Source: Theobroma cacao (taxonomy: Eukaryota > Streptophyta > Magnoliopsida > Malvales > Malvaceae). From it: a stretch of DNA of 64,000 nt. Both the position numbers and the translations under genes were made by a program. Positions 10,756-21,596 of the stretch are shown here, piece after piece. Numbering within the stretch: position 1 is the stretch's first letter; the number at the start of each line of letters is the position of its first letter. Under the pieces are notes generated by a model, which worked only from the letters and a program-made list of their open reading frames with translations, was not told the DNA's origin and did no database searches. The stretch spans positions 19,212,617 to 19,276,616 of the forward strand of contig NC_030850.1 in NCBI RefSeq assembly GCF_000208745.1. The letters run 5' to 3'.

Positions 10756-11081
10756 TGAAATACCCCATACTTTGATATAGTGATAAACAAAGTTGATCGA
10801 ATGCAAATTGAGGTCATTTAAAATGTTTAAAAGTGATAAAAGACGAAAGGAGTAGTTTAGGATAAAATATTTCGCAAGTGAGAAAATAATAATAAAATAA
10901 TAATAATTTTATCAGAGGAGAATTTGTGAGATAAAAGACGATTCAGAAGTCAAGTGAGGCATAATAAGGTATTTCAGGTACCAAGGAGACAAGATAAAAT
11001 TTTTAAAATATTGATATTTAGCCGGATGTCGAAATCAGTCAAGAAGAAGGATCATATGGTTGATCCAAGTGGGGGAGAAGA
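10756..11081 (+). mobile_element. Family E LTR, 5' part of a chimeric LTR
   Basis: TGAAATACCCCATACTTTG is the same start as at 53947, and homology continues through 'gaatgc..attgaggt', 'gcataataaggtatttc' and 'gtgggggagaag'. It stops at 11081, where the family A LTR start begins. The left flank TGGTA belongs to the target duplication that closes only after the A part, at 14195. Confidence 0.75.
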
Positions 11082-14000
11082 TGACAAGCCCGACTCTATA
11101 AAAATATTTATCATGACATACATGTGATGGATAGCATGTTCGCATGCTAAGAGGGTCCCGAAAAATTTACAAAAATCGGTATTGTACCTAGACGTACAAC
11201 AAAGTTGATTTAAGCCTCGAACTAGATCAAATAGAGAATTCATGATGAAATTAAGAATTTTAAAGTCTCAGAATGGTTTAATATGGTAATTCGGAGTTTG
11301 AGGTCCGATTTAGAGTCAATTCAGAAAATTGACCGGTTAGGGGCAAACTGGTCATTTACCACTTGGGGATAAAATGGGAATTTTTAGAAAAGATTTTTGG
11401 CCCCATTTGACTTATTGGAGTAAGATTTGAGGTTTAGAAGTGAAAAATTTTAATTTCGGTATAATTTGGAGTAAAAGGGTAAAATGGTAATTTTACCATC
11501 CGAAATAAAAAATTTAATTTTTGAAAGGATTTTGATTAAATTTAATTATTTGGAGTGTGAAATGAGTATGAGGAGTGAAAATTATGCATTATGGCAAATT
11601 TTCAATTTTTGGGGTAAAAATGTAATTTTTGAAAAGTTCGGGGGTAAAAGTGTAATTTTGAAAAATTTGCTCCACCAAAACTTTGGAAAAATCTGAAAAT
11701 TTCACTTAAGACTTGGATAAGTCAAAGGGAATGCATGGTGGAAAAAGTAGGACAAGTGGATGGCTAGAAAAAAAAATGAATTAATAAAATATTTAAAATA
11801 TGAATAAAATAATATTATTTCATTAAACAATAAAAAGGCATAAAAAAAATCAGCCCACCCATTCTTCTTCTTCAACATTCGGCCAAGCAAGAAACAAGAG
11901 AGAGAAAGGAGAAAATAAAACCCTAGCTAAGAAATTTAAAGGGAAAATAGGTGGAAATTCAAAAATCAAGTGAAAAAAGGTAACATTTCTTAAATTTGTC
12001 TTGTGCTTTACCTTTCCCATGCATTTTCCATCATTTTTCATGGTTGAATCATGTGATTTGAGGATGATTTGAATTCTGGTCATATGGGTTTAGAGAGAGA
12101 AAGTTGTTAGATAAATTTGATTTTGAGCTATGTTAGTGTTTAGTGTTAGTTTAGCATGTTTATGAGTAAAACAACAAGAAAAATATTTATCTTCTCCATG
12201 AATTTCCCTAGGCCGAATCTAGCCAATGGTATGTGAGGATGAGGTTGACTTTATTTTAAGAGAATTGGGTGGAAAAATGATGAATTATGAGGTTGGAAAT
12301 TAAATGGGAATTTTCGGTGCAATAAATTGAAATTTTTACCCACTAGGGGTAAAAGCGTAATTTATAGTCCGGACTGATAAATTGGACCAAATTCACAGTC
12401 ATTGAGGTATTGTGGATATAATTGGATAATTGAAATTGAAATGGATGGAATTGGAGTCGAATTGGGGATTTTAGGACTTTACACCGTGTATAGGCGAGTT
12501 AGGTCGGACACCGCAATTAAGCGATTGTCTAGACATTTCAAATCCTATCTAGTGCATACGCATGGATAAGAGCCTGAAATAATTTATGATAAATTGACAC
12601 AATTTATTGAATTTTGTGTCATAGATTATGGATAGGTGGTGAGTCAATTGTTTCGGGTAAGAGACTGCACCCGAGGGCGGAAGATAGGAGTATTTCTACT
12701 CCTAATACTGTGAGTAAACTTATTATCGTCTTAATTATCTAGAGTAGTTTTATACAACTGTGTGATTTTATGAAAAATGGGTTTAAATGGTAAATTGCTA
12801 TGTTTTAAGAGAAATTGTGATTTTATAAAATGATTTTATAAATTTTCTGAAAAATCGAATATTGGTTTTGAAAATAGAGTAATTGGAGACTGCTAGTTTG
12901 TGTTGCAAATTTATGGTTTTGAATTGAATGGCTTATGACAATAAATGAGCATGAATGGCTAAACTGATTTTGGTGTTAGAATTATTTATACTGTGTATTC
13001 AGCCTTGAGAGGCTAGGTTGCGATAAATTGCCATGTCATGCTAGAATGAATTTTATTGATTGGTGGATTATATATTAATTATTTACTGCAGAGGGGGTTC
13101 CGTGGACCAGCCTATTAGAGGGGCACGGTAAACTCCATTATATTATTACCTCGAACGGAGAGGCGCGTAGGGTATCTCCTGGGGTAAAGCTTAGGGTTCA
13201 CTTCACGCCAAACCACCACGTGAAGGGGAACTCAGCCAACGCCAAGGAACGGCTGTATTTTTCTCAAACTAAAATATATTTTAAGTGTATACAAAATTTT
13301 AATAGCCTTGGCGGACTCGGTTAGATGCCCTGCGCAAGGTATCACCGAGTATGAGTTTTGGCACGAGCCAAAGTTTTAAGAAATTCATAAGCCAAGTTGA
13401 TTACTCGATTTATATGGATTGATTTTATTTGGTTGAAATGAACTGAAAGGTAATGAAATTACAGTATGATGACTTATTTTAATTGTCTCCATTTACTCGG
13501 CTTTAGATACTTTAGATGGTATCTGTTTACTCACTGGGATTATAAAATCTCACCCCTTCTTCCTATACATTTTTCAGGCTCAGGACAGTTTGTAGATAGT
13601 CGAGTAGGACGAGAACTAAGCTCGGAACTGCATTATAGAAAGTAAGAGTTCACAGTCTTACATCCTCTTGGTCAATTGGAGCCCACGTGTCATTGCAGAT
13701 CAAAACTTATATTTTGGTTATCTGTATTTCTATTCATACAATTTTTACTTTACTTTCATGTGCGAAAAATTATTTACGAATATTTCTATAAAAATTTATT
13801 TTATGAGAAAATAGAATATTTTATTTATTATTTTTGAATAGTACTAGTTGTCAACAATTTGCTTTCAAATGAACGTTTTAGATACTTAATTGTTTTTAAA
13901 TCATTAAATATATATTTTCTGCTTACCTACTACATTTTTAGCAAGTTTTGAGATTTTTGATGAAAAATTACGAAAATGCCCCTGTGAGCCAAAAAAATAA

Positions 14001-14194
14001 TATTTTATTATTCTTATTTGAAAATGACTTATGATTTTTTTGAAATGTGAGATTTAATAACTGTTGCTCACCGGAGAGATACGAAAGTTGATGCTAAGCC
14101 TTGCGGGGTTTCAATCGACATTCGAGGTGAAGAATGTCTGTCGAGGCCTTACGACGGTTGTCATGGGCCCGATGGGGAGTTCTGGGTCGTGACA
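11082..14194 (+). mobile_element. Family A LTR, 3' part of a chimeric LTR
   Basis: Begins TGACAAGCCCGACTC and ends GGGTCGTGACA. It shows the family A order: repeated 'gggtaaaatggtaattt' blocks, a donor-like AAG|GTAACA at 11980, 'ggataggtggtgag' at 12631, a donor-like GTGAGTAAAC at 12710, the block 'cttcacgccaaaccaccacg' with CACGTG near 13220, 'gtttactcactgggatt' at 13524, TTTTTCAG at 13577 and 'gccttgcggggtt' near the end. No internal region or second LTR follows. It is followed by TGGTA, the duplication that began at 10751. Confidence 0.8.
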
Positions 14195-14199
14195 TGGTA

Positions 14200-14413
14200 A
14201 GTCTGACAACAATTAGCCGAGTTATCAACCATGTCATCTTACACATAGCCAACACCAAATGAGATGGTTTATGGTTCCCTTCCCTAATCACTACCTTGTG
14301 TGAAGGCACTAGAGTCAAATGGCATCAGAGTGAAGAATTACTGCACCTGAAAGTTTCAATTGATATAGGACTCATTTATCGATATTCTCAACCTTCAGCT
14401 AGTGGTAATTCTT
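14200..14413 (+). mobile_element. D1 last 12 bp, then start of the D internal region
   Basis: AGTCTGACAACA (14200-14211) is the end of the D1 LTR. The following 200 bp should contain the primer site, but I recognise no convincing tRNA complement and no coding motif. The last five bases, TTCTT, are the left half of a target duplication. Confidence 0.6.
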
Positions 14414-15635
14414 TGTGAAACCTTGACCTTCATAGACGTGTAACAGAGGTAGACACAATAACGTGGGTTAGGGGTAGTTCTGTCATTTCCTTGGTGAGCC
14501 CCTAGAAGTGAGTTTTTCTAATATTATTAAGGTCTAAGTAGACCTAAGGAATAAATGAATGATGCATATAATAATGAAATAAATGAATAAATCATAAATA
14601 ATGATAATTTTCATGGTCATTTCGGGTCTCGAGTCTAAATTTTTAAGTTTTCCTGAACCCGAATACGTCTAATCTCTTGTGGACCTTTTCTCAGTGTCAA
14701 AAGAGTAAAAAGTCTGAGCCAAATGGGAAGAAGAAGGCAAAGTCAACTATGCAATGACATTTTTGTAAATAAGTGGAACTTTAGTCAATTATGGGATAAA
14801 TATCAAAATTTTCCAGCACTTTCTCCTCACTTTCAGCAGCTTCTTCTTCTTCTTCCCATTTCTCTTCTCCATTTCACGTTTTCCATCTTCCATGGAAGCC
14901 TCCCTTGAAACCTCCATGATTTTCTCATGGTAACCCAAAATTTTATGTTTTTGTATACTTTGTCATAGGGTTTTTCATGCTCTTACACTTCTACACCTCA
15001 AGAACCCTCAAAACTCTTTCCTCAATACTTTTTCTCACTAGTTGGACATTTTAGAGAGAGAGAGAAAGAGTTTCCAAATAGCTTGAAGAAAACTTTTAAA
15101 AAAGAATTTAATTACAAATTCACTAAGATGAGTATTGAGTTAGGGTTGATTTTTTTGAGTTGTTAATGATGGTCAATAATTAAATTGTAGATTGCTTTAT
15201 TTCTAAAGGTTATTTATTTATTTTTGTTGTGACTAGAGTAGTGTGAATAAATATCCAATCAAATGGTAATTGGAAGCTAGTTAGGAATAGTATTCATGTA
15301 AATTGAGTTGGTGTGATGCTATTATGTGTGATAAGTTCCAACGAGGGCCCACATCTCCACGTGGAGCATTAGTGGAAGTCGGTATCAATTAAAGAATCAA
15401 TAGAGACAAGTGAGTGAACTTGCATTAAATGTTTTGGGGATAAATGCATATGTATTTGGTTGAATCACTTGAAACATTTTTATTGAACTTTTCTCTAAAT
15501 ATGCATGGGAACAAGCCCTTGATGAAACGTTTTTATGTTGTGAAATATGAATATGATGAACTCATGTGGTTCTACATTATGTTGACGTGTATGTTATGCA
15601 TTGAATGGCACTATTGGGTGACAATTGTAACTGTG

Positions 15636-15915
15636 CGTGTGCAGTGTGGGAGTGCACATGACGGTGATAGTGGTGTGTTGTGTGAGTGTACACACTAATG
15701 ATATATGCCATGTGCATGATAGTGGTGTGCTGTGTGAGTGCACACACACTGATGATATATGCCATGTGCGTGATTGTGGTGTGCTGTGTGAGTGCACACA
15801 TTAATGATTTATGCCATGTGTGATGTGAGAGTGCACATGATAATATTGCCTTGTGCGGTGTGGGATTGCACAGGATGATTCTAGCTATGTGCGGTGTGGG
15901 AGTGCACATGAGCTG
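15636..15915 (+). repeat. Minisatellite inside B1 LTR
   Basis: About six degenerate units of 45-60 bp built around 'gtgtgctgtgtgagtgcacaca..gatgatatatgccat'. Arrays of the same unit occur in the other B and E LTRs at 26525-26715, 53400-53580 and 55490-55690 with different copy numbers. Long antisense reading frames rich in His, Ser and Thr across this stretch are by-products of the repeat. Confidence 0.8.
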
Positions 15916-16029
15916 GTGAGACGGGAGTTGTATACATGTATACACATACATAGAGAGGTTAGGGAAAGTATTATGTGTTTTTATTGAATATTAAATGTTA
16001 ATATTTGACAAATGCTTTCCAATTGATTT

Positions 16030-16375
16030 TCACTACAGCAAAAATGGACTTTCGTTGTGACCAAAATTCTTTTAATTTCATTGCCCTGTTTCTCGCTACA
16101 GTGAAATTCATTCTCGTTGCAGCGAAAAACTCTCGGGTGCTGGGGGCTTGACTAGCCCATAATTTTGTTGTAGCGAAAATGAGTTCTTGGTGCAGCGAGA
16201 AACTATCAGGTGGTTGGGTAAAATGCCTGCTCGAATTTTCACTGCAGCGAAAAACTCTCAGGTTGTTGGTTTAAAATTTTACCTTGAAATTCACTGTAGC
16301 AAAAATTCATTCTTGCTGCCGCTACGCTGCAGCGAGAATGCCTTTCCGCTGCAGTGAGATTCGCTCTACTATGCT
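16030..16375 (+). repeat. Array of CTGCAG-centred palindromes in B1 LTR
   Basis: About ten copies of imperfect to perfect palindromes of the form TTCTCGCTGCAGCGAGAA, for example 'ttctcgctacagtgaaattc' (16090), 'ttctcgttgcagcgaaaa' (16110), 'cgctgcagcgagaatg' (16325) and 'ccgctgcagtgag' (16346). They are separated by a short spacer like 'aactctcgggtggttggg'. Equivalent arrays are present in B2 and B3. Confidence 0.8.
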
Positions 16376-17050
16376 TGCCTTGCTTGAACTCTATTGTACT
16401 TTTCACTCTTTAACTTCTTTATTGATCATGGATCTTTTAATACTAAGGCATTAAATGATCAAGAGTTGAATTAAGGGGTTTTAACAAGAAATTAAGCTAA
16501 ATTGCATTGTATTCAACATAAGTGCATCATGTTTTCTAAAACTTCCCGTACTAATGCTTGTTCCCTTCTTATGTTCACTCACTGGGTTTATACTCACTCT
16601 TTTCAACTTCATGTTTTCAGATTCGAAGGCCGTTGGGACCTAGGTCGAGGTGTCCACGTATATCTGTCTTTTTGGTAGGTACCATAGCATTCAGTAGCTA
16701 TACCTTCACCCAAGGTCACTCCACTGAAAGTCAATGAGTCTTTTTGCTTGTGTATACGTACATGTGATGTAAATCACTAAGATACATGTTGTAAACAATA
16801 TATGTTTATTTTGATTGACGTTGCCACTATGAGTTGGCAATGGGTGACATTATTTTAGACAATATAAATGTAAGCAGTTGACTGCTATGTTATATTGTTG
16901 AAATAATCATACTAGAGAATCACAAAATATGACATTTAAAGTGATGGATAGAATGATGAACAGAATCACATAAAAAGGCTTGCTTGGGCTTAGTGGGCTA
17001 TACCCATTGGGTCCATGCGTCGGTCATGGCTCGAGAATTGGGCTGTGACA

Positions 17051-17498
17051 TTCTTCTTCAGCACCACGACCTCAAGCTCCTCGGGTTAGAGCCCAACAAT
17101 TCACATTACCTCAGAGGATTAAGCACCTTGAGCAAAAGTTTGACCGACTTGCTGCTTATCAAGTCCAATGTAACCAACAGATTAAGCAGATGTTTAAAGC
17201 ATATGGAACTTATTTGGGGATGGACTAGGATAACTTCCCCACTTTACAGAATCCTCCTATGCGAGACTATGAGGAAGAAGAAGATAAGAAAATGATTAGA
17301 GCTTTTCTAGAGTTATCTAACAACCAGGGGAGTGTGCTTTATGTTTTCTTTATTTTTGTAACATTGAAGACAATGTTTGGTTTAAGTATGAGGGAAGAGA
17401 ATATTTTTTTGATGATGGATATTGTGTGAGAACATAGGATTTTATTTTATCTACATGATTTTTTAAATTTTAAGCTAATTAGGATAGTTTATCATTTA
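17051..17498 (+). pseudogene. Coding remnant of the D internal region, Athila-type 3' ORF tail
   Basis: One frame from 17085 reads APRVRAQQF, then HLEQKFDRLAAYQVQCNQQI, a stop after YGTYLGMD, then RDYEEEEDKKMIRAF, a short coiled-coil-like tail. It is followed by 'aacattgaagacaatgtttggtttaagt', a non-coding phrase typical of Athila 3' regions. I take it as the end of an eroded Athila ORF. No gag or pol is left in this D element, so it is a deletion derivative. The last five bases, TTTTT, are a target duplication. Confidence 0.6.
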
Positions 17499-17503
17499 TT
17501 TTT

Positions 17504-20359
17504 TGTCACGACCCGGAACCTCCATCGAGCCCATGACAACTGTCGCGATGTCCCTATTGACACTCATTACCCGGAATGCCAATCGGAACCCCGCAAGGCT
17601 TACGTATCAGTTTCTTGCCTTTCCTATGAGCAATCGTTGTTAAACATTCCGTTTTAAACAATTACCAGTCGTTTTCGTCTCAAGTAGATCAAAAGACAAA
17701 AATTATTTTATTTTTATTTTTAAAAGGATTTATAGACAAATATTACTATTTAAAATATTGATTAAAATATAGCATTTTTATATAAAACAATATTTATAGA
17801 AACACGTGTAAGTAATCTTTTGTAACGTGGAAGTAAAATAAATTCATACAAACAATAATTTACAAAGTTATAATGTACAATAATAATTACAATGACAAGT
17901 GGCCCATAAATACACCAAGTGTTGGTGATGGTAACCTACTGTCTGTGAGATAGAGGGGACAACTGGAATCCTCGACAAAATCGGCTATCTACAAGCTACC
18001 ACAGGCCTGAAATATTTGGAAAGGAGGTGGGTGAGATTTTGCAATCCCAATGAGTAAACAGACATTATCATAAATATCTAAAGACGAGTAAAATGGAGGC
18101 AAGTTTAAACAACAAATCACAAACCATTTCATAAGGTTTTCAATTTATTTCTTAAACCATAAAATATTTGTAATCTACTAAAACAGTTATTAAGGCTTAT
18201 GACTTTTATTAGAAACAGGGCTCAAGCCAAAAACTAGTCCTCGGGGATACCTTGGCCGAGGCATCTAACCGAGTCCACCAAGGTTGTTAAGATATTTACA
18301 TTTTAAACACATGTTAGTTTTGAAAACAAGCTGTTCCTTGGCGTTGGCAGAGTTACACATTCATGTGGGGGTTCGACGTGAAGTGAGCTTTAACACTACC
18401 CCGGGAGTTACCCTCCTCGCCTCTACAACCGGAGTAACTATGAAACCGGGTTTACCGTACCCCTCTAATAGGCAGTCCATGGAAACCCATCACTGCAGTG
18501 ACTAAACTCACCAATTTTAATAAAATTTCGACAGTATAATGTGGCTTCTATTTATTTACCCAGCCTGCATAGTAAAAGATAGCTTACTTAAATTCCCAAT
18601 GCAATTATAAAATATAGCCACATATACTCATATATCATAATAAGCCATTCATAGGAAAATATATTTTTTTCAAGACAATTGGCAGCCTCCAATTACTCAA
18701 TTTCATGATCAAAAGTTTCTAATTTTAGATAATCAACACAATATATTTATTTGTCACATTTATTTCTAAAACATCAAAAGTACCATTTTAATCTCATTTT
18801 CATTTCATAAAATACATAAAGAGCATTTAAAAATAAACTCTAGATAATTACAATAATAATAGGTTTACTCACAGTTTGTACAAATTAAATGCTTTCTAGG
18901 TGCCCCGATCACTGTTCGTTGGGTACGACTTCCTTGCCTTTCCCAGAAGGCTCTCCTCCTAGACACATTGCAAAAATTACACAATTCACCACATTGATGC
19001 TAAATCACTATATAATTGACTTAAATCCTATACTAATGCATGGTATGAAATGCAATAGCCTAAAACGACTTAAACGCGGTATTAACCTATTTTTGGCACT
19101 TTACTCGATAAATTGCTAACGCGCTCCATTTTAGCTCTAAATTGTCCCATTTTCTCTCCAACATTTCTAACCATTAAATATCAACCAATAACTCTCTAAA
19201 ATCACCAAAATCAGCTCACTTTCCTCCTTGGAAAATTCGGTCAAAAATGGGACATTAACTCGGTTAATTTTCCACTTTGTTTTTCTATCACATTTAACCA
19301 TTTTTCATCATTTTTTCTTCATTTCTCTTAGAATAAAAATCAGTTCATCATCATTGTACATCATTGAATATTCGGCCAAGGGTGGGTATTGTGAGAATTT
19401 CATACTTTCTTGCCCTATTTGATTTCTATACACATTTAACTAACTAAAACTACCAATTTAACTAAGAATCAAAACATAAAAATTTCAAAATCCTTCCCCT
19501 TGAAATTCGGCTAGCCCTTGGTATCACTTTTTGAGCTCTCTCCTCAAGCATGCTAAATGAGAACAAAGGCATAGGAAAGGTAAAAATCAAGCCAAAGTCG
19601 AAAAATTTTACCGTTGACGCGTAAATGGACGAAAAACACGAATTCCCCTTTGAATTTTCTAGGTTTCCTTTGGTTTTTCTCTTTTCTTTCTTTCCTCTCT
19701 ATTTTCTCCTTATGGCCGACCATCACTTGATGTGGGGTTTAAATGGGCTGATTTTCCTTTAAAATAATATTAAATCATGGAAAAGTGCCATGTGTCACTT
19801 TTCCATTGGCCCGTTTTTAAAATTTCATCCTTTAAACTTCAATTTTTTCACCACTTAAAATACCATAGTTATTCATACCAAAAATAAATAAATCCTATGA
19901 TTTTGACAAGTTTTGGGTGGTGAAAATTACGATTTTACCCCGAGGTGACAAAATTATCGTTTTACCCCTATGTTCCAAAAATTGCCGGAATTGAAATTTT
20001 TCACTTCCGATCATTAAATTATACTCCAAATAGTTAATCTTGGTAAAAAATTTCACTGCATGATCAAATTATTATCTTAGGTGGCAAAATGACGATTTTG
20101 CCTCTAAACATCAAAATTTTCAAATTTTCCCCAAATGAACCCTCGAACTCCGAACAATCATTTTTAGTCATTCCTAGACTATAAAATATTAAATTTCATC
20201 CTACGATTCCTATTTGAACTAGTTCTAGGTTAAATCAACTTAAGTATACCGTTAGGTACAATACCGGGTTTCGTCTATTTTTAGGAGCTTTCCTAGCGTA
20301 ATAACATGCTACTCAGTGCATGTATGTCATGACATGTGTTTATAGGGTCGATTTTTACA
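17504..20359 (-). mobile_element. Family A solo LTR
   Basis: Plus-strand TGTCACGACCCGG...TTTTTACA, 2856 bp, flanked by TTTTT on both sides (17499-17503, 20360-20364). In its own orientation it starts TGTAAAAATCGACCCTATAA and carries the same ordered landmarks as the other A copies: acceptor-like TTTCAG near 18007, the 'gttccttggcgttggc' block near 18333, and donor-like ACTGTGAGTAAAC near 18868. No internal region. A homopolymer duplication is weak evidence alone, but both termini match other copies exactly. Confidence 0.82.
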
Positions 20360-20364
20360 TTTTT

Positions 20365-21583
20365 TATGCTTATTTGAAACTTTTAGGATCTAGAGTAATT
20401 AGTGCCAAATTTTTCGATGATTTCCTTATCCAATGATGAGAACTTTGTTGTCTTCAATCTTTAGCTTTTGATAAATGTGGATATTGTTTGGTTTGCGTTC
20501 AATTTTATTTGCTAAGTACCATTGTATGAAGTGATTTCCACATATTGAGCACTTTGTCTTTTACTTTGAATTATTGTGCATATCTAAAGAAGGTTTACAT
20601 AAATGTCAATTTTGAATTATATCAAAAATTCTAGAATTTGTTTGATTCTCTCTCGAGGTGAAATCCTAGTCAATACTTAATTAAGGAAATGATTTAGGTC
20701 ATCTTTGGACCATTTGAGTGTTTCAAGCCTATCTTGTATATTTTATCCCTAGTATACCTCTTCGAGCCTAATTTTTCTTTTTCTTTGCGTAACCACATAA
20801 AATTGAGCCTAGCCTTTTAAATAAAATTCCAATTTTGCATCCCTCACTCTTAAAAATGTATATCATTTTAGGAAGTGTATTGAGCTAGTTGTTGAAAAAG
20901 GTAGAAAAGGTGAAGTTGTTGAAAATTTGAAAATTTGAAAGAAAAACTAGTGATAAAAGTCACCCCACTACCTACAATACAAAGAAATAAGTTTGGGGGT
21001 ATGGAATTGTGAAGGAAAAAAAAGGAAAGAAGAGAAAAAGAAGAATAAAGTGTTGAACAAAAGAAAGGTTCAAAGTGAAGAAATGGAGTACGTGGAGAAT
21101 GGGAATAAGAGCTCAATATAGGTCCTAAATTGATTGTGCGCTTACAGTGATTTGAGAAACATTAGTGACCTCTATCCTACGTTGACCCTAGCCATATGTT
21201 ACAAGTTTAATAAAAACCTATTGATCCTTGACTTAGTATTTGTCTACATTTAAGGATAGAGAGATGAAAAGTAAATCTATGGAGTTATAGTACTAATTTA
21301 AAATTTTGCATTGCTATAAACACATCCAGATAAGTATGACGTTCTTTGTAAAAGATTGCACACACACACGAAAATCCATTTGAAAATGAGCTTACATTTG
21401 AATTGAAACATGAACTTAAATGATGTTTATATTTTATCTTAAGTTAGAGATTTATAGATATACTTTTGAGGATATTATGGAGATCATTGAGTTGGTGTTG
21501 TTTGTCTCTAGGTAATTGGTTTATTTAACTTGTTTTCATTTTATATTTTCATTTATGTTTTGCTTGAGGACTAGCAAAATCTT
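20365..21583 (+). mobile_element. D element 3' non-coding region
   Basis: No ORF of note. Phrases such as 'tttgagtgtttcaagcctatc', 'ttcgagcctaatttttc' and the final 'cttgaggactagcaaaatctt' are typical of the long 3' untranslated region of Athila-like elements. The stretch 20860-21120 is strongly purine-rich. The part from 21160 is duplicated at 8740-9168. Confidence 0.7.
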
Positions 21584-21596
21584 AAGTTTGGGAGAG
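21584..21596 (+). promoter_or_regulatory. Polypurine tract of the D element
   Basis: AAGTTTGGGAGAG directly abuts the LTR start TGATAACT at 21597. This is the plus-strand primer of reverse transcription and fixes 21597 as a 3' LTR start. Confidence 0.82.

Larger units (their letters stand above)
14414..17050 (+). mobile_element. B1: family B solo LTR
   Basis: TGTGAAACC...GGGCTGTGACA, 2637 bp, with perfect target duplication TTCTT (14409-14413, 17051-17055). No internal region is attached, so it is a solo LTR left by LTR-LTR recombination. Order of parts: 'ggtctaagtagacctaaggaat' block, 'cttccatggaagcc', GAGA tract at 15054, donor-like AAG|TGAGTGAAC near 15410, a minisatellite (15636-15915), a CTGCAG palindrome array (16030-16370), 'actcactgggtt' and TTTTCAG (16620). 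Confidence 0.88.

Noticed and set aside
15636..15915. CRISPR-like alternation of repeat and spacer
   Set aside because: The units are degenerate, the 'spacers' are themselves repeats, and the setting is a plant LTR.
15577..15951. His/Thr-rich antisense frame of 124 codons
   Set aside because: It is produced by the minisatellite in the B1 LTR; the similar frames at 55468-55770 and 26618-26901 arise from the same repeat.
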